Source: Winogradskyella bathintestinalis
GTDB taxonomy: Bacteria; Bacteroidota; Bacteroidia; Flavobacteriales; Flavobacteriaceae
Length of the DNA stretch: 64,000 bases
Assembly (NCBI RefSeq): GCF_030407435.1
Contig: NZ_JASDDK010000003.1
Coordinates: 124,001-188,000 of the forward strand
Reading direction: 5' to 3'
This document shows, piece after piece, positions 17,016 to 26,684 of this stretch. Position 1 is the stretch's first letter; every line of letters starts with the position of its first letter. Under the pieces are notes generated by a model. The model made no database searches, was not told the DNA's origin, and saw only the letters and a program-made list of their open reading frames with translations. The position numbers and the translations under genes are program-made.

Positions 17016-18638
17016 TTGAAACTAAAAGGAAACATTGTAGACATCGAAAACCGTAAAATTTTTAAAGGTGAAATTACCATTGAAAACGGAAAAATAAAAA
17101 ACATAGAAGAGAAAGACTGTAAAGAAAATCATTATATCTTACCTGGTTTTGTAGATGCACATATTCATATTGAAAGTTCTATGTTAGTGCCTAGTGAATT
17201 CGCTAAAATAGCGGTAAAGCATGGAACCGTTTCTACAGTTTCCGATCCCCACGAAATAGCGAATGTTCTTGGAGTTAAAGGTGTAGAATTCATGATTGAA
17301 AATGGTAAACAAACTCCGTTTAAATTCAATTTTGGAGCACCAAGTTGCGTACCAGCAACTAAATTTGAATCCGCAGGAGCTGTTATTGATTCCGACGCGA
17401 TTAAAAATTTAATGGAAAACGCAGATATTAAATATTTGGCGGAAATGATGAATTATCCTGGAGTTATTTATGATGATGACGAAGTGCTCAAAAAAATAGG
17501 GTGGGCAAAACATTATAATAAACCTGTCGATGGGCACGCACCAGGATTGCGTGGAGACGATTTAACCAAATATATTTCAGCCGGTATTTCTACAGATCAC
17601 GAATGTTTTACTTATGACGAAGGATTGGAGAAACTTAAAAAAGGCATGAAAGTCATTATCAGAGAAGGTAGTGCAGCAAAAAATTTTGAAGCCTTAATTG
17701 GTTTACTTGACGAACATTTTGAAAATATGATGTTCTGTAGTGATGATAAACATCCTGATGATTTATTGCTCAGTCACATTAATCAATTGTGCGCAAGAGC
17801 AGTAGAAAAAGGGATCGATATATTTAAGGTATTACAAGCGGCTTGTGTGAACCCTGTTAACCACTATAAATTAGATGTTGGTTTATTGAATGTTGGAGAT
17901 GACGCAGATTGCATAATAGTTGAAGATTTAAAAAACTTTAAAACACTTCAAACCTATATTAATGGTGAATTGGTTTACGATAAGGGGATTTCAAAAATAA
18001 AACATGTAGACTTTGATAATTTAAATAATTTTAAAACAGATAAGAAAGAAATTTCAGATTTCAGATTAAATTCTAAATCTAAAAAAATTCGTGTCATAGA
18101 ATGTGTTGATGGCGAATTGGTGACTAATGAATTAATAGAGAATGCAACGTTTAAAAATGGAAATTTAGTTTCAAATACCAAAACCGATGTTCTAAAAATG
18201 GCAGTGGTCAATCGTTATGAAAACCAAAAACCAGCCATTGCATTCATCAAAAATTTCGGATTAAAAGAAGGCGCTATTGCAAGTTCTGTAGGGCATGATT
18301 CTCATAATATTATTGCGGTTGGTGTCTCTGACAAAACCATTTGCGACGCGGTAAACCTTCTTATAGAAAATGAAGGTGGCATTTGTGCCATATCTGAAAC
18401 AGACCACAAAGTTGTTGCGCTTCCGGTCGCTGGTATAATGAGTGATCAAAATGCTGAAACCATAGGAAAACAATATTCAGAATTAGATAAAATGGCGAAG
18501 CAAATGGGCAGTAAGCTTAATGCACCTTATATGAGTTTGTCGTTTATGGCTTTACTAGTTATTCCTGCATTAAAACTCAGTGACAAAGGTTTGTTTGATG
18601 GTGGAAAATTTCAATTTACTACAGTTGAAGTCGAATAA
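17016..18638 (+). CDS. ade: Adenine deaminase
   Basis: A 540-aa amidohydrolase that converts adenine to hypoxanthine and ammonia in purine salvage. The metal-binding HxH lies in [11 protein letters not shown] (His49 and His51). Further blocks are [45 protein letters not shown] and a C-terminal [13 protein letters not shown], all characteristic of the Ade/YerA family rather than of dihydroorotase or imidazolonepropionase. The start is TTG at 17016 ([18 protein letters not shown]), which gives the small N-terminal beta domain its normal length. It follows tilS by 74 nt and could have its own promoter. Confidence 0.94.
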   Translation: MKLKGNIVDIENRKIFKGEITIENGKIKNIEEKDCKENHYILPGFVDAHIHIESSMLVPSEFAKIAVKHGTVSTVSDPHEIANVLGVKGVEFMIENGKQTPFKFNFGAPSCVPATKFESAGAVIDSDAIKNLMENADIKYLAEMMNYPGVIYDDDEVLKKIGWAKHYNKPVDGHAPGLRGDDLTKYISAGISTDHECFTYDEGLEKLKKGMKVIIREGSAAKNFEALIGLLDEHFENMMFCSDDKHPDDLLLSHINQLCARAVEKGIDIFKVLQAACVNPVNHYKLDVGLLNVGDDADCIIVEDLKNFKTLQTYINGELVYDKGISKIKHVDFDNLNNFKTDKKEISDFRLNSKSKKIRVIECVDGELVTNELIENATFKNGNLVSNTKTDVLKMAVVNRYENQKPAIAFIKNFGLKEGAIASSVGHDSHNIIAVGVSDKTICDAVNLLIENEGGICAISETDHKVVALPVAGIMSDQNAETIGKQYSELDKMAKQMGSKLNAPYMSLSFMALLVIPALKLSDKGLFDGGKFQFTTVEVE

Positions 18639-18828
18639 ATTTTAATCTCAGTCTAGCTATTTCTTATTAGAGCGATAAATTGATAATATGATTTAGTTTA
18701 TTAGGTTACATTTAATTTATCGTTTTGAAATTGGCTTGCCAGACCTGTATTTTTTTCTTTAAGAATTTCCTGCAAATTAAAACCACAACCTATAAATACA
18801 AATTAGTTATCTTTACGTTTTCCAGAAA

Positions 18829-20751
18829 ATGAAACAAAAAATGACATTCCACAAAGCAGCACTCTATTTTGTAATTCTTATTATATTTTCAAATTGCAGT
18901 CCAACAGAAAAATCTATGAATAAAGGTTTTAAAACTGTTGAAACATCCGCTAATGTTGAGATTGAAAACGTTTATAATCCAGAAGATCATTACACCAAAA
19001 AAGAAGTAATGATCACCATGCGAGACGGTATTAAATTGCATACCACAATTTATTCGCCAAAGGATACCACTAAAGATTATCCGATATTAATGAAACGTAC
19101 ACCATACAGCTGTAGACCTTATGGTGAAGATGCCTTTAGTAGCCGTTTAGGACCTAACAAATATTTGATGGAGGAGGGTAATATTATGGTATATCAAGAT
19201 GTGCGTGGACGCTGGAATAGTGAAGGCGTTTATGATAATATGCGAGCTTATATTCCTAATAAAACAGGCAATCAGATTGATGAAGCCAGTGACACGTATG
19301 ATTCCATCGAATGGTTGGTAAATAATGTAGAAAATAACAATGGTAAAGTAGGAACTTACGGAATTTCATACCCTGGTTTCTATGCTACTTATTCTTTGTT
19401 AGATTCACATCCGGCGCTTAAAGCTGTGTCACCTCAAGCTTGTATTGGCGATTTCTTTTTTGATGATTTTATTCATAATGGAGCATTTTTATTAAGCTAT
19501 TGGAGAGCGACTTCTGTGTTTGGTTATATGAAAGATCAACCGACAAAAGAAGCGTGGTATAATTTTCCTGATATTGGGACTGAAGATCAGCATCAGTTCT
19601 TTTTAGATCATATGCCTTTAAGTAAATTGAATGCGTTTTACGATAGTACTAATGTGTTCATGGAACAAATAAAAACACATGTCACTTATGATGATTTTTG
19701 GAAATCGAGGGGCATAATTCAACATTTAAAAGATATTAAACCAGCCACTATGATTGTCGGTGGTCTGTTTGATGCTGAAGATTTGTACGGTCCATTTAAC
19801 ACTTATAAAAGTATCGAAGAGAATAGTAATAACTACAATACCGTAGTTTTCGGACCTTGGAGTCATGGTGATTGGGCGAGAACTAGTGAACGCCAGGTGG
19901 TTGGGAATATTCATTTTGGAGATGAATTATCTGATGATTTTCAAAAAAATGTGGAAACTAAATTCTTTAATCATTTTCTAAAAGGCGAAGCCAGCGGAGA
20001 AACCGGTTTACCAGAAGCTCAAATGTTTAATACGGGAACAAAACAATGGCAATCGTTTAACACATGGCCACCAGAAAACACCACTAAGCATAATTATTAT
20101 CTGCAACAAGAAGAGCTCTTAACCCGCTCACTCAATAATGTACAACAATCCTCAGATTTTGTGAGTGACCCTAAAAAACCTGTACCATATACAGAAGATA
20201 TAAAAGTTGGCTTTACACCCCGTAAATTTATGACAGATGATCAGCGTTTTGCATCACGACGCCCAGATGTTTTAACTTTTGAAACCGAGATATTAGAAAA
20301 TGACGTGACGCTTGCAGGAGACATTATGGCAAAGCTAAAAGTCTCTACAACAGGAACAGCAGCCGATTGGATTGTTAAGGTGATAGATGTATTTCCTGCA
20401 GACACAAAAAATACAGATGACGTTCAAGACCATTTAAAGCTAAGTAATTATCACATGATGGTGCGAAGTGAAGTTTTGCGCGGCCGTTTTAGAAATAGTT
20501 TGTCTAAACCAGAACCTTTTGTGCCGAACGAAATAACGGATGTCATTTTAAAATTACAAGATGTATTTCACACCTTTAAAAAAGGGCATAAGATTCAAGT
20601 GCAAATACAGAGTACTTTTTTCCCATATATCGATGCGAATCCACAAACCTATGTTGACAATATTTTTGAAGCGACGGAAGCCGATTTTCAGAAGCAAACA
20701 CATAAAGTTTATAATGATTCCTCTATAGAGTTTCAAATATTAAGCAATTAA
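18829..20751 (+). CDS. CocE/NonD-family hydrolase, lipoprotein
   Basis: A 640-aa serine hydrolase of the X-Pro dipeptidyl-peptidase/cocaine-esterase/cephalosporin-acylase group. The signal ends FSNC (Cys23), so it is probably a lipoprotein. The alpha/beta-hydrolase core has TMRDGIKLHTTIY, the nucleophile elbow GISYPG (Ser180), an Asp in GGLFDAEDLYGPF, and a His in FGPWSHGDWA. The C-terminal ~190 residues are the beta-rich jelly-roll domain of the family. The natural substrate could be a peptide, ester or amide. It is preceded by a TATCTTTA box (18808-18815), one base off the -7 consensus. Confidence 0.88.
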   Translation: MKQKMTFHKAALYFVILIIFSNCSPTEKSMNKGFKTVETSANVEIENVYNPEDHYTKKEVMITMRDGIKLHTTIYSPKDTTKDYPILMKRTPYSCRPYGEDAFSSRLGPNKYLMEEGNIMVYQDVRGRWNSEGVYDNMRAYIPNKTGNQIDEASDTYDSIEWLVNNVENNNGKVGTYGISYPGFYATYSLLDSHPALKAVSPQACIGDFFFDDFIHNGAFLLSYWRATSVFGYMKDQPTKEAWYNFPDIGTEDQHQFFLDHMPLSKLNAFYDSTNVFMEQIKTHVTYDDFWKSRGIIQHLKDIKPATMIVGGLFDAEDLYGPFNTYKSIEENSNNYNTVVFGPWSHGDWARTSERQVVGNIHFGDELSDDFQKNVETKFFNHFLKGEASGETGLPEAQMFNTGTKQWQSFNTWPPENTTKHNYYLQQEELLTRSLNNVQQSSDFVSDPKKPVPYTEDIKVGFTPRKFMTDDQRFASRRPDVLTFETEILENDVTLAGDIMAKLKVSTTGTAADWIVKVIDVFPADTKNTDDVQDHLKLSNYHMMVRSEVLRGRFRNSLSKPEPFVPNEITDVILKLQDVFHTFKKGHKIQVQIQSTFFPYIDANPQTYVDNIFEATEADFQKQTHKVYNDSSIEFQILSN

Positions 20752-20920
20752 ATTATAAAAGTTTTTGGTTTGAGCACTACAGTGTGGACTACCAGAAAAC
20801 TACATAAGAAGACTCAACGTTGTGCAGAGCGTTATTACCTTATAGACATATCGTTTTACAATAATGAAAAATGGTATTAACATAATACTGAGACTGCGAA
20901 ATTCTATTTTTATTTTTGCC

Positions 20921-20948
20921 AACTGAAGACTGAAAACTGCTGACTGAA
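20921..20948. repeat. Four-copy 7-bp repeat abutting a start codon
   Basis: AACTGAA, GACTGAA, AACTGCT, GACTGAA in tandem, ending 2 nt before the ATG at 20951. It is a degenerate heptad array sitting exactly where the ribosome would bind. Confidence 0.85.
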
Positions 20949-20950
20949 CC

Positions 20951-21910
20951 ATGCCAATATTACAACCCACTTACAAACCACCATTTTGGGCAAAGAAGAG
21001 TTTTGTATCCACTGTATTTTCTGGATTAGCTCGAAAAGTTAAAGGAATTACCCAAACTCGAGAACGCATAACATTACCAGATACCGACTTTTTAGATCTA
21101 GATTGGAGCTATGCACAACAAAGGTCGAATAAAGTAATAATTCTTCTGCATGGATTAGAGGGTAATGCGCAACGACCTTATATTACAGGAACGGCAAAAC
21201 TATTTAATGATAATGGAATTGATGCATGCGCAGTGAATTTTAGAGGTTGTAGTGGGGAGCCTAATTTATTATTTCGAAGTTATCATTCTGGTGCCACCGA
21301 AGATTTGGATGCTGTAATAAAACATATATTAACGAAAGCGAAATATACAGAAATCTACATTAAAGGGATCAGTCTTGGAGCCAATATGGCCCTAAAATAT
21401 GTTGGTGAAGACCGAGATATTCCAAAAGAAATTAAAGCCGTTATCGCTATTTCCACTCCATGTGATTTAAAAGGATCTTGTGACGAATTATTAAGTTGGA
21501 AGAATAGACATTACGCTATTCGGTTTTTAGGACATTTAAAACAAAAATTACAACCTAAATTAATTCAATTTCCTAAAAACTTATCGATTACAGATTTTAA
21601 TAGCATTAAAACGTTAAAAGATTTTGATGATAATTATACCGCAAAGGCACATGGTTTCGAAGATGCCTTAGACTATTATAAAAAGGCGAGCTGTTTACAG
21701 TTTCTACCGAATATAAAGTTACCCTGTTTAATGATCAACGCACTTAATGATTCATTTTTATCCGCGAAATGTTATCCTGTAAAGGAAGCCAAACAGAATT
21801 CTTATCTTTTCTTAGAAATGCCAAAATTTGGAGGTCATGTGGGTTTCATTGATAAAGGAAACGTGTATTATAACGAGCGGCGTGCTTTGGAATTCGTAAT
21901 AGAAAATTAA
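20951..21910 (+). CDS. YheT-family alpha/beta hydrolase
   Basis: A 319-aa cytoplasmic alpha/beta hydrolase. The pattern is that of the YheT/ABHD family: an N-terminal PTYKPPFWAKKSF, IILLHGLEGNAQRPYI (oxyanion-hole region), VNFRGCSGEPN, nucleophile elbow KGISLGANMALKY, an Asp in INALNDSFLS, and the terminal His in GGHVGFID. Members act as esterases on unknown lipid or small-molecule substrates. The length is typical. The start ATG is preceded directly by the heptad repeat at 20921-20948, so the spacing upstream of the start could vary. Confidence 0.9.
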   Translation: MPILQPTYKPPFWAKKSFVSTVFSGLARKVKGITQTRERITLPDTDFLDLDWSYAQQRSNKVIILLHGLEGNAQRPYITGTAKLFNDNGIDACAVNFRGCSGEPNLLFRSYHSGATEDLDAVIKHILTKAKYTEIYIKGISLGANMALKYVGEDRDIPKEIKAVIAISTPCDLKGSCDELLSWKNRHYAIRFLGHLKQKLQPKLIQFPKNLSITDFNSIKTLKDFDDNYTAKAHGFEDALDYYKKASCLQFLPNIKLPCLMINALNDSFLSAKCYPVKEAKQNSYLFLEMPKFGGHVGFIDKGNVYYNERRALEFVIEN

Positions 21911-22091
21911 ATTTGTGGAGATGAGTTTATTCAATGTTATATCTTATAATTGTTTTGACATCTATCCTTTTAGGCTAAATTAGATCTAGTTAATAATTAA
22001 ATAATATAGGTAACATTATGATGTAGTTATTGTAATTATCAAATAACACTGACGTAATATTTTAAAGGTTTTAATTTCATTTTTTTGTTAA

Positions 22092-22955
22092 ATGAAACTG
22101 AAACCCTTTTTTATAATCCAGATTTGTGCTTTTCTAATTTTTATAGCAAGAGCCTACCAATTTTATTTTTTCGGAGCACCTTTTAGAGCAATTCTATGGG
22201 ATGAAAGCTTAATGAGCCCTATAGTCGAGAATGTTTTTAACACATCTTGGTTTGATTATGCAACAAGTTCTAAAACTGATACAGGTATAGGTATACTTAC
22301 CTTATTTTTTAGCATCATATTATTTGTATCAGCATTTGTCAGTCTTTTTTGGAAACAGATTCCTTATGTAAAATTTAAAAAAAGCATTATTGGATTTAGC
22401 TTATTCATCTTATTTGTACTTGGTATTTGCATGGTGAAAGATAAAAACTATGATTTTTTACAATTTTTTGAGCTTACTATACAATTTGCAGCGCCTTTAG
22501 TGCTCTTTTTTACTAAAGATTTTGAAACACTTAATAAGCAAAAACTTATTTTTTGGTTAAAAGTATCAATCGCAATGACGTTTATTCCGCATGGCCTTTT
22601 TGCTATGGGTCTAATTTATGTACCAGGTCATTTTATAGATATGACCATTAAAATATTGGGAGTAACAGAAACCCAATCTAGACAATTATTATTTGTCGTA
22701 GGATTTCTAGATATACTAGCAGCAGCTTTTTTATTCATTCCTAAATTAGTAAAGTCTGCTTTTATTTATATTATCATTTGGGGAATCTTAACGGCATTTG
22801 CCCGAATAGTTGCTGGTTTTAATTCTGATTTCTTCCTTAATTCAATTCATCACTTTTTCTACCTAACAGTTTATAGATTACCTCATGGTTTACTGCCCTT
22901 AGCTACTTTAATGTTATACGGCATTTATGATAAAACACTTAAAACAAAATACTAA
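22092..22955 (+). CDS. Multi-pass membrane protein of unknown function
   Basis: A 287-aa integral membrane protein with about 7-8 hydrophobic helices, starting with IIQICAFLIFIARAYQFYFF. Polar motifs inside membrane segments, such as FIPHGLFAMGLIYVPGHF and LDILAAAFLFIPKLV, are reminiscent of DoxX-like membrane proteins, but the assignment is weak. It ends 21 nt before the phosphatase-like gene at 22977 on the same strand, so the two are likely one operon. Confidence 0.65.
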   Translation: MKLKPFFIIQICAFLIFIARAYQFYFFGAPFRAILWDESLMSPIVENVFNTSWFDYATSSKTDTGIGILTLFFSIILFVSAFVSLFWKQIPYVKFKKSIIGFSLFILFVLGICMVKDKNYDFLQFFELTIQFAAPLVLFFTKDFETLNKQKLIFWLKVSIAMTFIPHGLFAMGLIYVPGHFIDMTIKILGVTETQSRQLLFVVGFLDILAAAFLFIPKLVKSAFIYIIIWGILTAFARIVAGFNSDFFLNSIHHFFYLTVYRLPHGLLPLATLMLYGIYDKTLKTKY

Positions 22956-22976
22956 TACTAAAAACAAATCCTTATT

Positions 22977-25784
22977 ATGAAATTAAAATTACCCTTAATG
23001 TTTCTAATTTTGTTAGGCTTATTTCGCTTAGGTTATGCAAATAATGACAAGTACAGACTGATTCTTGTAGATAATCCGGCAACAACAATTACTGTAGCTT
23101 GGAATCAAATTTCTGGTTCTAATGCTTCTGTTTATTATGATACCATAGATCATGGTACTGATTTTAGTGCATATGCTTTTAATAAAACGGTAGACAGAGA
23201 AACGTCGGCAAAAGGAATGACCAATCAGTTTGCTAGATTATCAGCTTTATTGCCAAATACAATATATTACTTTTTAATCCATGATAGCGAAGGTATAAGT
23301 CAACCATTTTGGTTTAAAACAGCACCAGATGATGATAGTCGATTATTTTTTATCGCAGGTGGCGATTCTAGAAATAACAGACTTCCAAGACAAAATGCCA
23401 ATCAATTGGTGAGTAAATTAAAGCCACATGCCGTCTTTTTTGGTGGTGATATGACGGACTCTGATAGCAACACAGAATGGCAAGATTGGTTTGAAGATTG
23501 GCAATTAACTACAGCAGCTGATGGAAGAATGTTTCCAATTGTACCAGCTAGAGGTAATCATGAAAACATATCTTCAATATATGATTTATTTGATACGCCA
23601 AACCAAGATTCTTATTACGCAATAACGTGGGGGAATAATCTGATTAGAACGTACACGCTAAATTCTGAAATTTCAGTTCTTGGTGATCAATTGACTTGGT
23701 TAGAGGATGATTTAAACATGTCTTCTAATTTAACATGGAAAATGGCACAATATCATAAACCCATGCGCCCACATACGTCAGGGAAATCAGAAGGAAATGC
23801 ACAATATGGAGCATGGGCACAATTATTTTACGACCAACAAGTAAGATTGGTTGTAGATTGTGATTCGCACATGGCTAAAACCACATGGCCAATTAAACCG
23901 TCTTCAGATCCAGGAAATGATGAAGGTTTTGTTATTGAGGAGCAAGGCGGAACGGTTTACACAGGAGAAGGCTGTTGGGGAGCTCCATTAAGAAATAATG
24001 ATGATGATAAAATTTGGACAAGAAATTCTGGTTCTTTCAATCAGTTTAAATTGGTTTTTGTAGATACTGAAAAAATCGAATTAAGAACTATAGATGTAAA
24101 TAACGCAGATGAGGTAGCCGAAGGAAGTAATACAGATCCTTTTGCCTTGCCGGAAGCCTTAAATATCTTTTCACCAGAAACAGGAAGTGTGGTTACCATT
24201 TCTAATGCTAATATACCTGACAATCCTTGTATTGTTGTAGGTACTACCTGCAATGATGAAGATGATTCAACATTATATGATGAAACGGATGGTTTTTGTA
24301 ATTGTGAAGGTGTACCTGATTTGCAATTAGTAGAAGAAACTATTGCAGTACAAAACAGTAGTGATGATGCTGAAGAAGAAATTGGAACCGGTTTAGTACA
24401 TACAACAAGTACCAATTTAGAATTGATCCATGATGATGCCGATCAGTTAGTGGGTATTCGATTTGAGAATGTTCAAATTCCTCAAGGTGCGACATTATAT
24501 AGGTCTTATATTCAGTTTCAAACTGAAGAAACAAGTGCTGAAGAAGATGAAACTAATATAATTATTAACGGAGAATTATCATTAACTAGTGAAGCTTTTA
24601 CTTCTAATAATAATGATATTTCAATAAGACCATTAACGGTTAGTAATGTAAATTGGAACGATGTTGCACCATGGGAGACAGTAGGAGAAGCTGGCGTTAA
24701 TCAACGTACACCTTACTTGAATAATGTAGTAGATGAACTTATTTCTCAATCAGGTTGGGAAATCGGCAATACAATGACATTTATCTTGTCGGGTTCAGGA
24801 TTAAGAAGAGCAGAATCTTTCGATGGTTCAGCAGCACCAGAATTAAAATTATTCTATCAATTGCCATGTAATCCAGTAGGAACAGCTTGTGATGATGGCG
24901 ATTTAAATACGGTTTTAGATTTTGAAGATGGTAATTGTAACTGTATCGGAGTAGAAGAATCAGGTACATTGAATTACCAAATAAATCATAATGATGATGA
25001 TGCCGAAGAAGCAGAGTTAGGAGGATTAGTATTTACAAATAGTTCTGATTTAGAATTAGCTGATGATGCCTATGAGGACCAACTTGGTCAAACTATTGCG
25101 TATAGCCAAACTATTGGTATGCGATTCAATGGAGTCACTTTACCAAAAGGTGCCGTAATTTTAGATGCTGCCATTCAATTTACAACAGATGAGTCTAATA
25201 CAGTTGAAACTAACTTAGTTATTAAAGGAGAGAAAGTTATTAATAGTTTGCGTTTTACAACAGATGCTTACAATATTACAACAAGAGAAAAAACAGATGC
25301 CACCGTTCCTTGGAATAGTGTACCGGCTTGGGAAGTTGTTGGTGAAGCAGGAGACAATCAGAGTACACCGAATTTAGCAACTATTGTTCAAGAAATTGTA
25401 GATCAACCAGATTGGCTACCGTATGGTTCTATGTCCTTTTTTATATCAGGTTCTGGTGTAAGAACAGCAGAAGCGTTTAATGGTGACTCTGAAGCAGCAC
25501 CTCAATTAGTCATTGAATATTCACTTTCTAATTTATCTGTAAAGAATGAAAACATAGAAAATGCTATTACATTATATCCGAACCCCGTTACTAATATATT
25601 AAATATTGAATCGAATGGTGTTATTGATCAAATAACTATTTATGATATAAATGGTAGACGTATTAATAGCCTTAAAAAAAATAAATATTCAACAATTAAT
25701 GTTGACGGTTTATCAAATGGGGTTTACTTTTTAGAAATTCAATCTGGTATTAATAAAACAATTAAAAGGTTCGTTAAAAGCTAG
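22977..25784 (+). CDS. Purple-acid-phosphatase-like T9SS protein
   Basis: A 935-aa secreted protein. After a signal peptide ending near YANND comes a fibronectin-III-like domain (to about residue 115) and a metallophosphoesterase domain: GGDSRNN (about 129), FGGDMTD (about 157), ARGNHEN (about 193), YHKPMRP (about 260) and DCDSHMAK (about 296) in place of the usual GHxH. Two homologous beta-domains of about 170 residues follow (about 459-627 and 667-848). Each is preceded by a Cys-rich linker of the form PC-x3-GT-x-C...CNC-x-GV. The end is a T9SS type A domain (ALTLYPNPV-like NAITLYPNPVTNILNIE ... GVYFLEIQSG). It is probably a surface phosphohydrolase. It ends at a strong terminator. Confidence 0.88.
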   Translation: MKLKLPLMFLILLGLFRLGYANNDKYRLILVDNPATTITVAWNQISGSNASVYYDTIDHGTDFSAYAFNKTVDRETSAKGMTNQFARLSALLPNTIYYFLIHDSEGISQPFWFKTAPDDDSRLFFIAGGDSRNNRLPRQNANQLVSKLKPHAVFFGGDMTDSDSNTEWQDWFEDWQLTTAADGRMFPIVPARGNHENISSIYDLFDTPNQDSYYAITWGNNLIRTYTLNSEISVLGDQLTWLEDDLNMSSNLTWKMAQYHKPMRPHTSGKSEGNAQYGAWAQLFYDQQVRLVVDCDSHMAKTTWPIKPSSDPGNDEGFVIEEQGGTVYTGEGCWGAPLRNNDDDKIWTRNSGSFNQFKLVFVDTEKIELRTIDVNNADEVAEGSNTDPFALPEALNIFSPETGSVVTISNANIPDNPCIVVGTTCNDEDDSTLYDETDGFCNCEGVPDLQLVEETIAVQNSSDDAEEEIGTGLVHTTSTNLELIHDDADQLVGIRFENVQIPQGATLYRSYIQFQTEETSAEEDETNIIINGELSLTSEAFTSNNNDISIRPLTVSNVNWNDVAPWETVGEAGVNQRTPYLNNVVDELISQSGWEIGNTMTFILSGSGLRRAESFDGSAAPELKLFYQLPCNPVGTACDDGDLNTVLDFEDGNCNCIGVEESGTLNYQINHNDDDAEEAELGGLVFTNSSDLELADDAYEDQLGQTIAYSQTIGMRFNGVTLPKGAVILDAAIQFTTDESNTVETNLVIKGEKVINSLRFTTDAYNITTREKTDATVPWNSVPAWEVVGEAGDNQSTPNLATIVQEIVDQPDWLPYGSMSFFISGSGVRTAEAFNGDSEAAPQLVIEYSLSNLSVKNENIENAITLYPNPVTNILNIESNGVIDQITIYDINGRRINSLKKNKYSTINVDGLSNGVYFLEIQSGINKTIKRFVKS

Positions 25785-25808
25785 ATATTATATTGTATTA
25801 TAACTATG

Positions 25809-25840
25809 AAGCCTTTCAATATATATTGAAAGGCTTTTTC
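25809..25840 (+). terminator. Terminator after the phosphatase gene
   Basis: aagcctttcaatat (25809-25822) and atattgaaaggctt (25823-25836) form a perfect 28-bp palindrome followed by TTTT. The hairpin stem is about 12 bp with a 4-nt loop. Confidence 0.92.
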
Positions 25841-26684
25841 GTTCATGTTAAAAGTATCCTATAAAATAAATCACACCTTATTTTATAAACTTCTCTTGCA
25901 GTTGCGCCAGTTGGTGGTACTGAACAATTAATTTCTTTTTGGCACTCAACAAGCTTACAGTTAGTGTATTGGTACTCTAGAAACCATACCTCCGTAGTAT
26001 CTTTAAGATTTTTGATTCAATATAGAGAACTCTTTTATATATACGATTTTGTTCTAGCGGTGATTCTTTATCAACATAACAGTTTAATAATTAGAAACTA
26101 AAATCGAGTACAACTGCTAGTGTTTATGTTGGATGTTCTTTTCATAGTTAAATTAAATTGGGAAAACTACCCAGAAGATTATTCTACATTTAAACAAATA
26201 GAATTCTTTAAAATGTATTAAAATATTTAATGAATCACACGTTTAATAGTTGTCTTGTTGTAGATTTTTTATAATTAATGTTAAAAAAAAAGTATTTTTA
26301 AAGCTGTTTTTCGATTCTTAAGTCCACTATATATTCTAATTGAATAGTTTAACTTCCAACAGTATTAATATCGATTTAATATTGAGACATCAAATCAATA
26401 CATGTGTTAATAGAAATGATGTTACCAGAGAGAAGGGCAAAATTTTAAATTCGTTGAATTGGATATCTTAAAAAAAATGATGTTTCATTTAATTCAAGAA
26501 ATCTATGTGGTAGTGCTTTTAATTAGTTTTGCGAGTACGTCAAAAGCGACAGATTCTAAAAGTGTCAAAATTTTTAGTTAAAGATAATTTAGCTAAAAAT
26601 CATAAATTTACTATACGTTGAAAAGAGATTTGTAATTAATTGATTTAAAATACTTTTCATACATTTATGAGTAAATAAAGGTTT
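25841..26684. other. Long intergenic region before yifB
   Basis: About 840 AT-rich bases without a recognised gene. A frame of about 70 codons lacking a start (25889-26101) is open but unsupported. The right end carries a promoter-like pair for yifB (26629-26658). No hairpin with a T tail was found. Confidence 0.5.
26629..26658 (+). promoter_or_regulatory. Promoter-like TTTG-N18-TACTTTTC upstream of yifB
   Basis: TTTG (26629-26632), 18 bases, then TACTTTTC (26651-26658). The Bacteroidota consensus is TTTG-N19-TAnnTTTG, so the spacing is one short and the last base differs. The ATG at 26685 lies 26 nt past the -7 box. Confidence 0.35.

Noticed and set aside
18808-18815. TATCTTTA box before the CocE-like gene, and a similar box before the metalloprotease gene
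   Set aside because: Close to the -7 consensus but without any -33 TTTG at a suitable distance; too common in AT-rich DNA to list as promoters.
23800-23900. Possible missing active site in the phosphatase (DCDSHMAK for GHxH)
   Set aside because: All the other metal-ligand segments are present, so loss of activity is not supported; kept only as a remark on the gene.
25889-26101. Open frame of about 70 codons without a start (reads ...VAPVGGTEQLISFWHS...)
   Set aside because: No start codon, no recognisable family and an odd residue mix; frames of this length occur by chance in AT-rich DNA.
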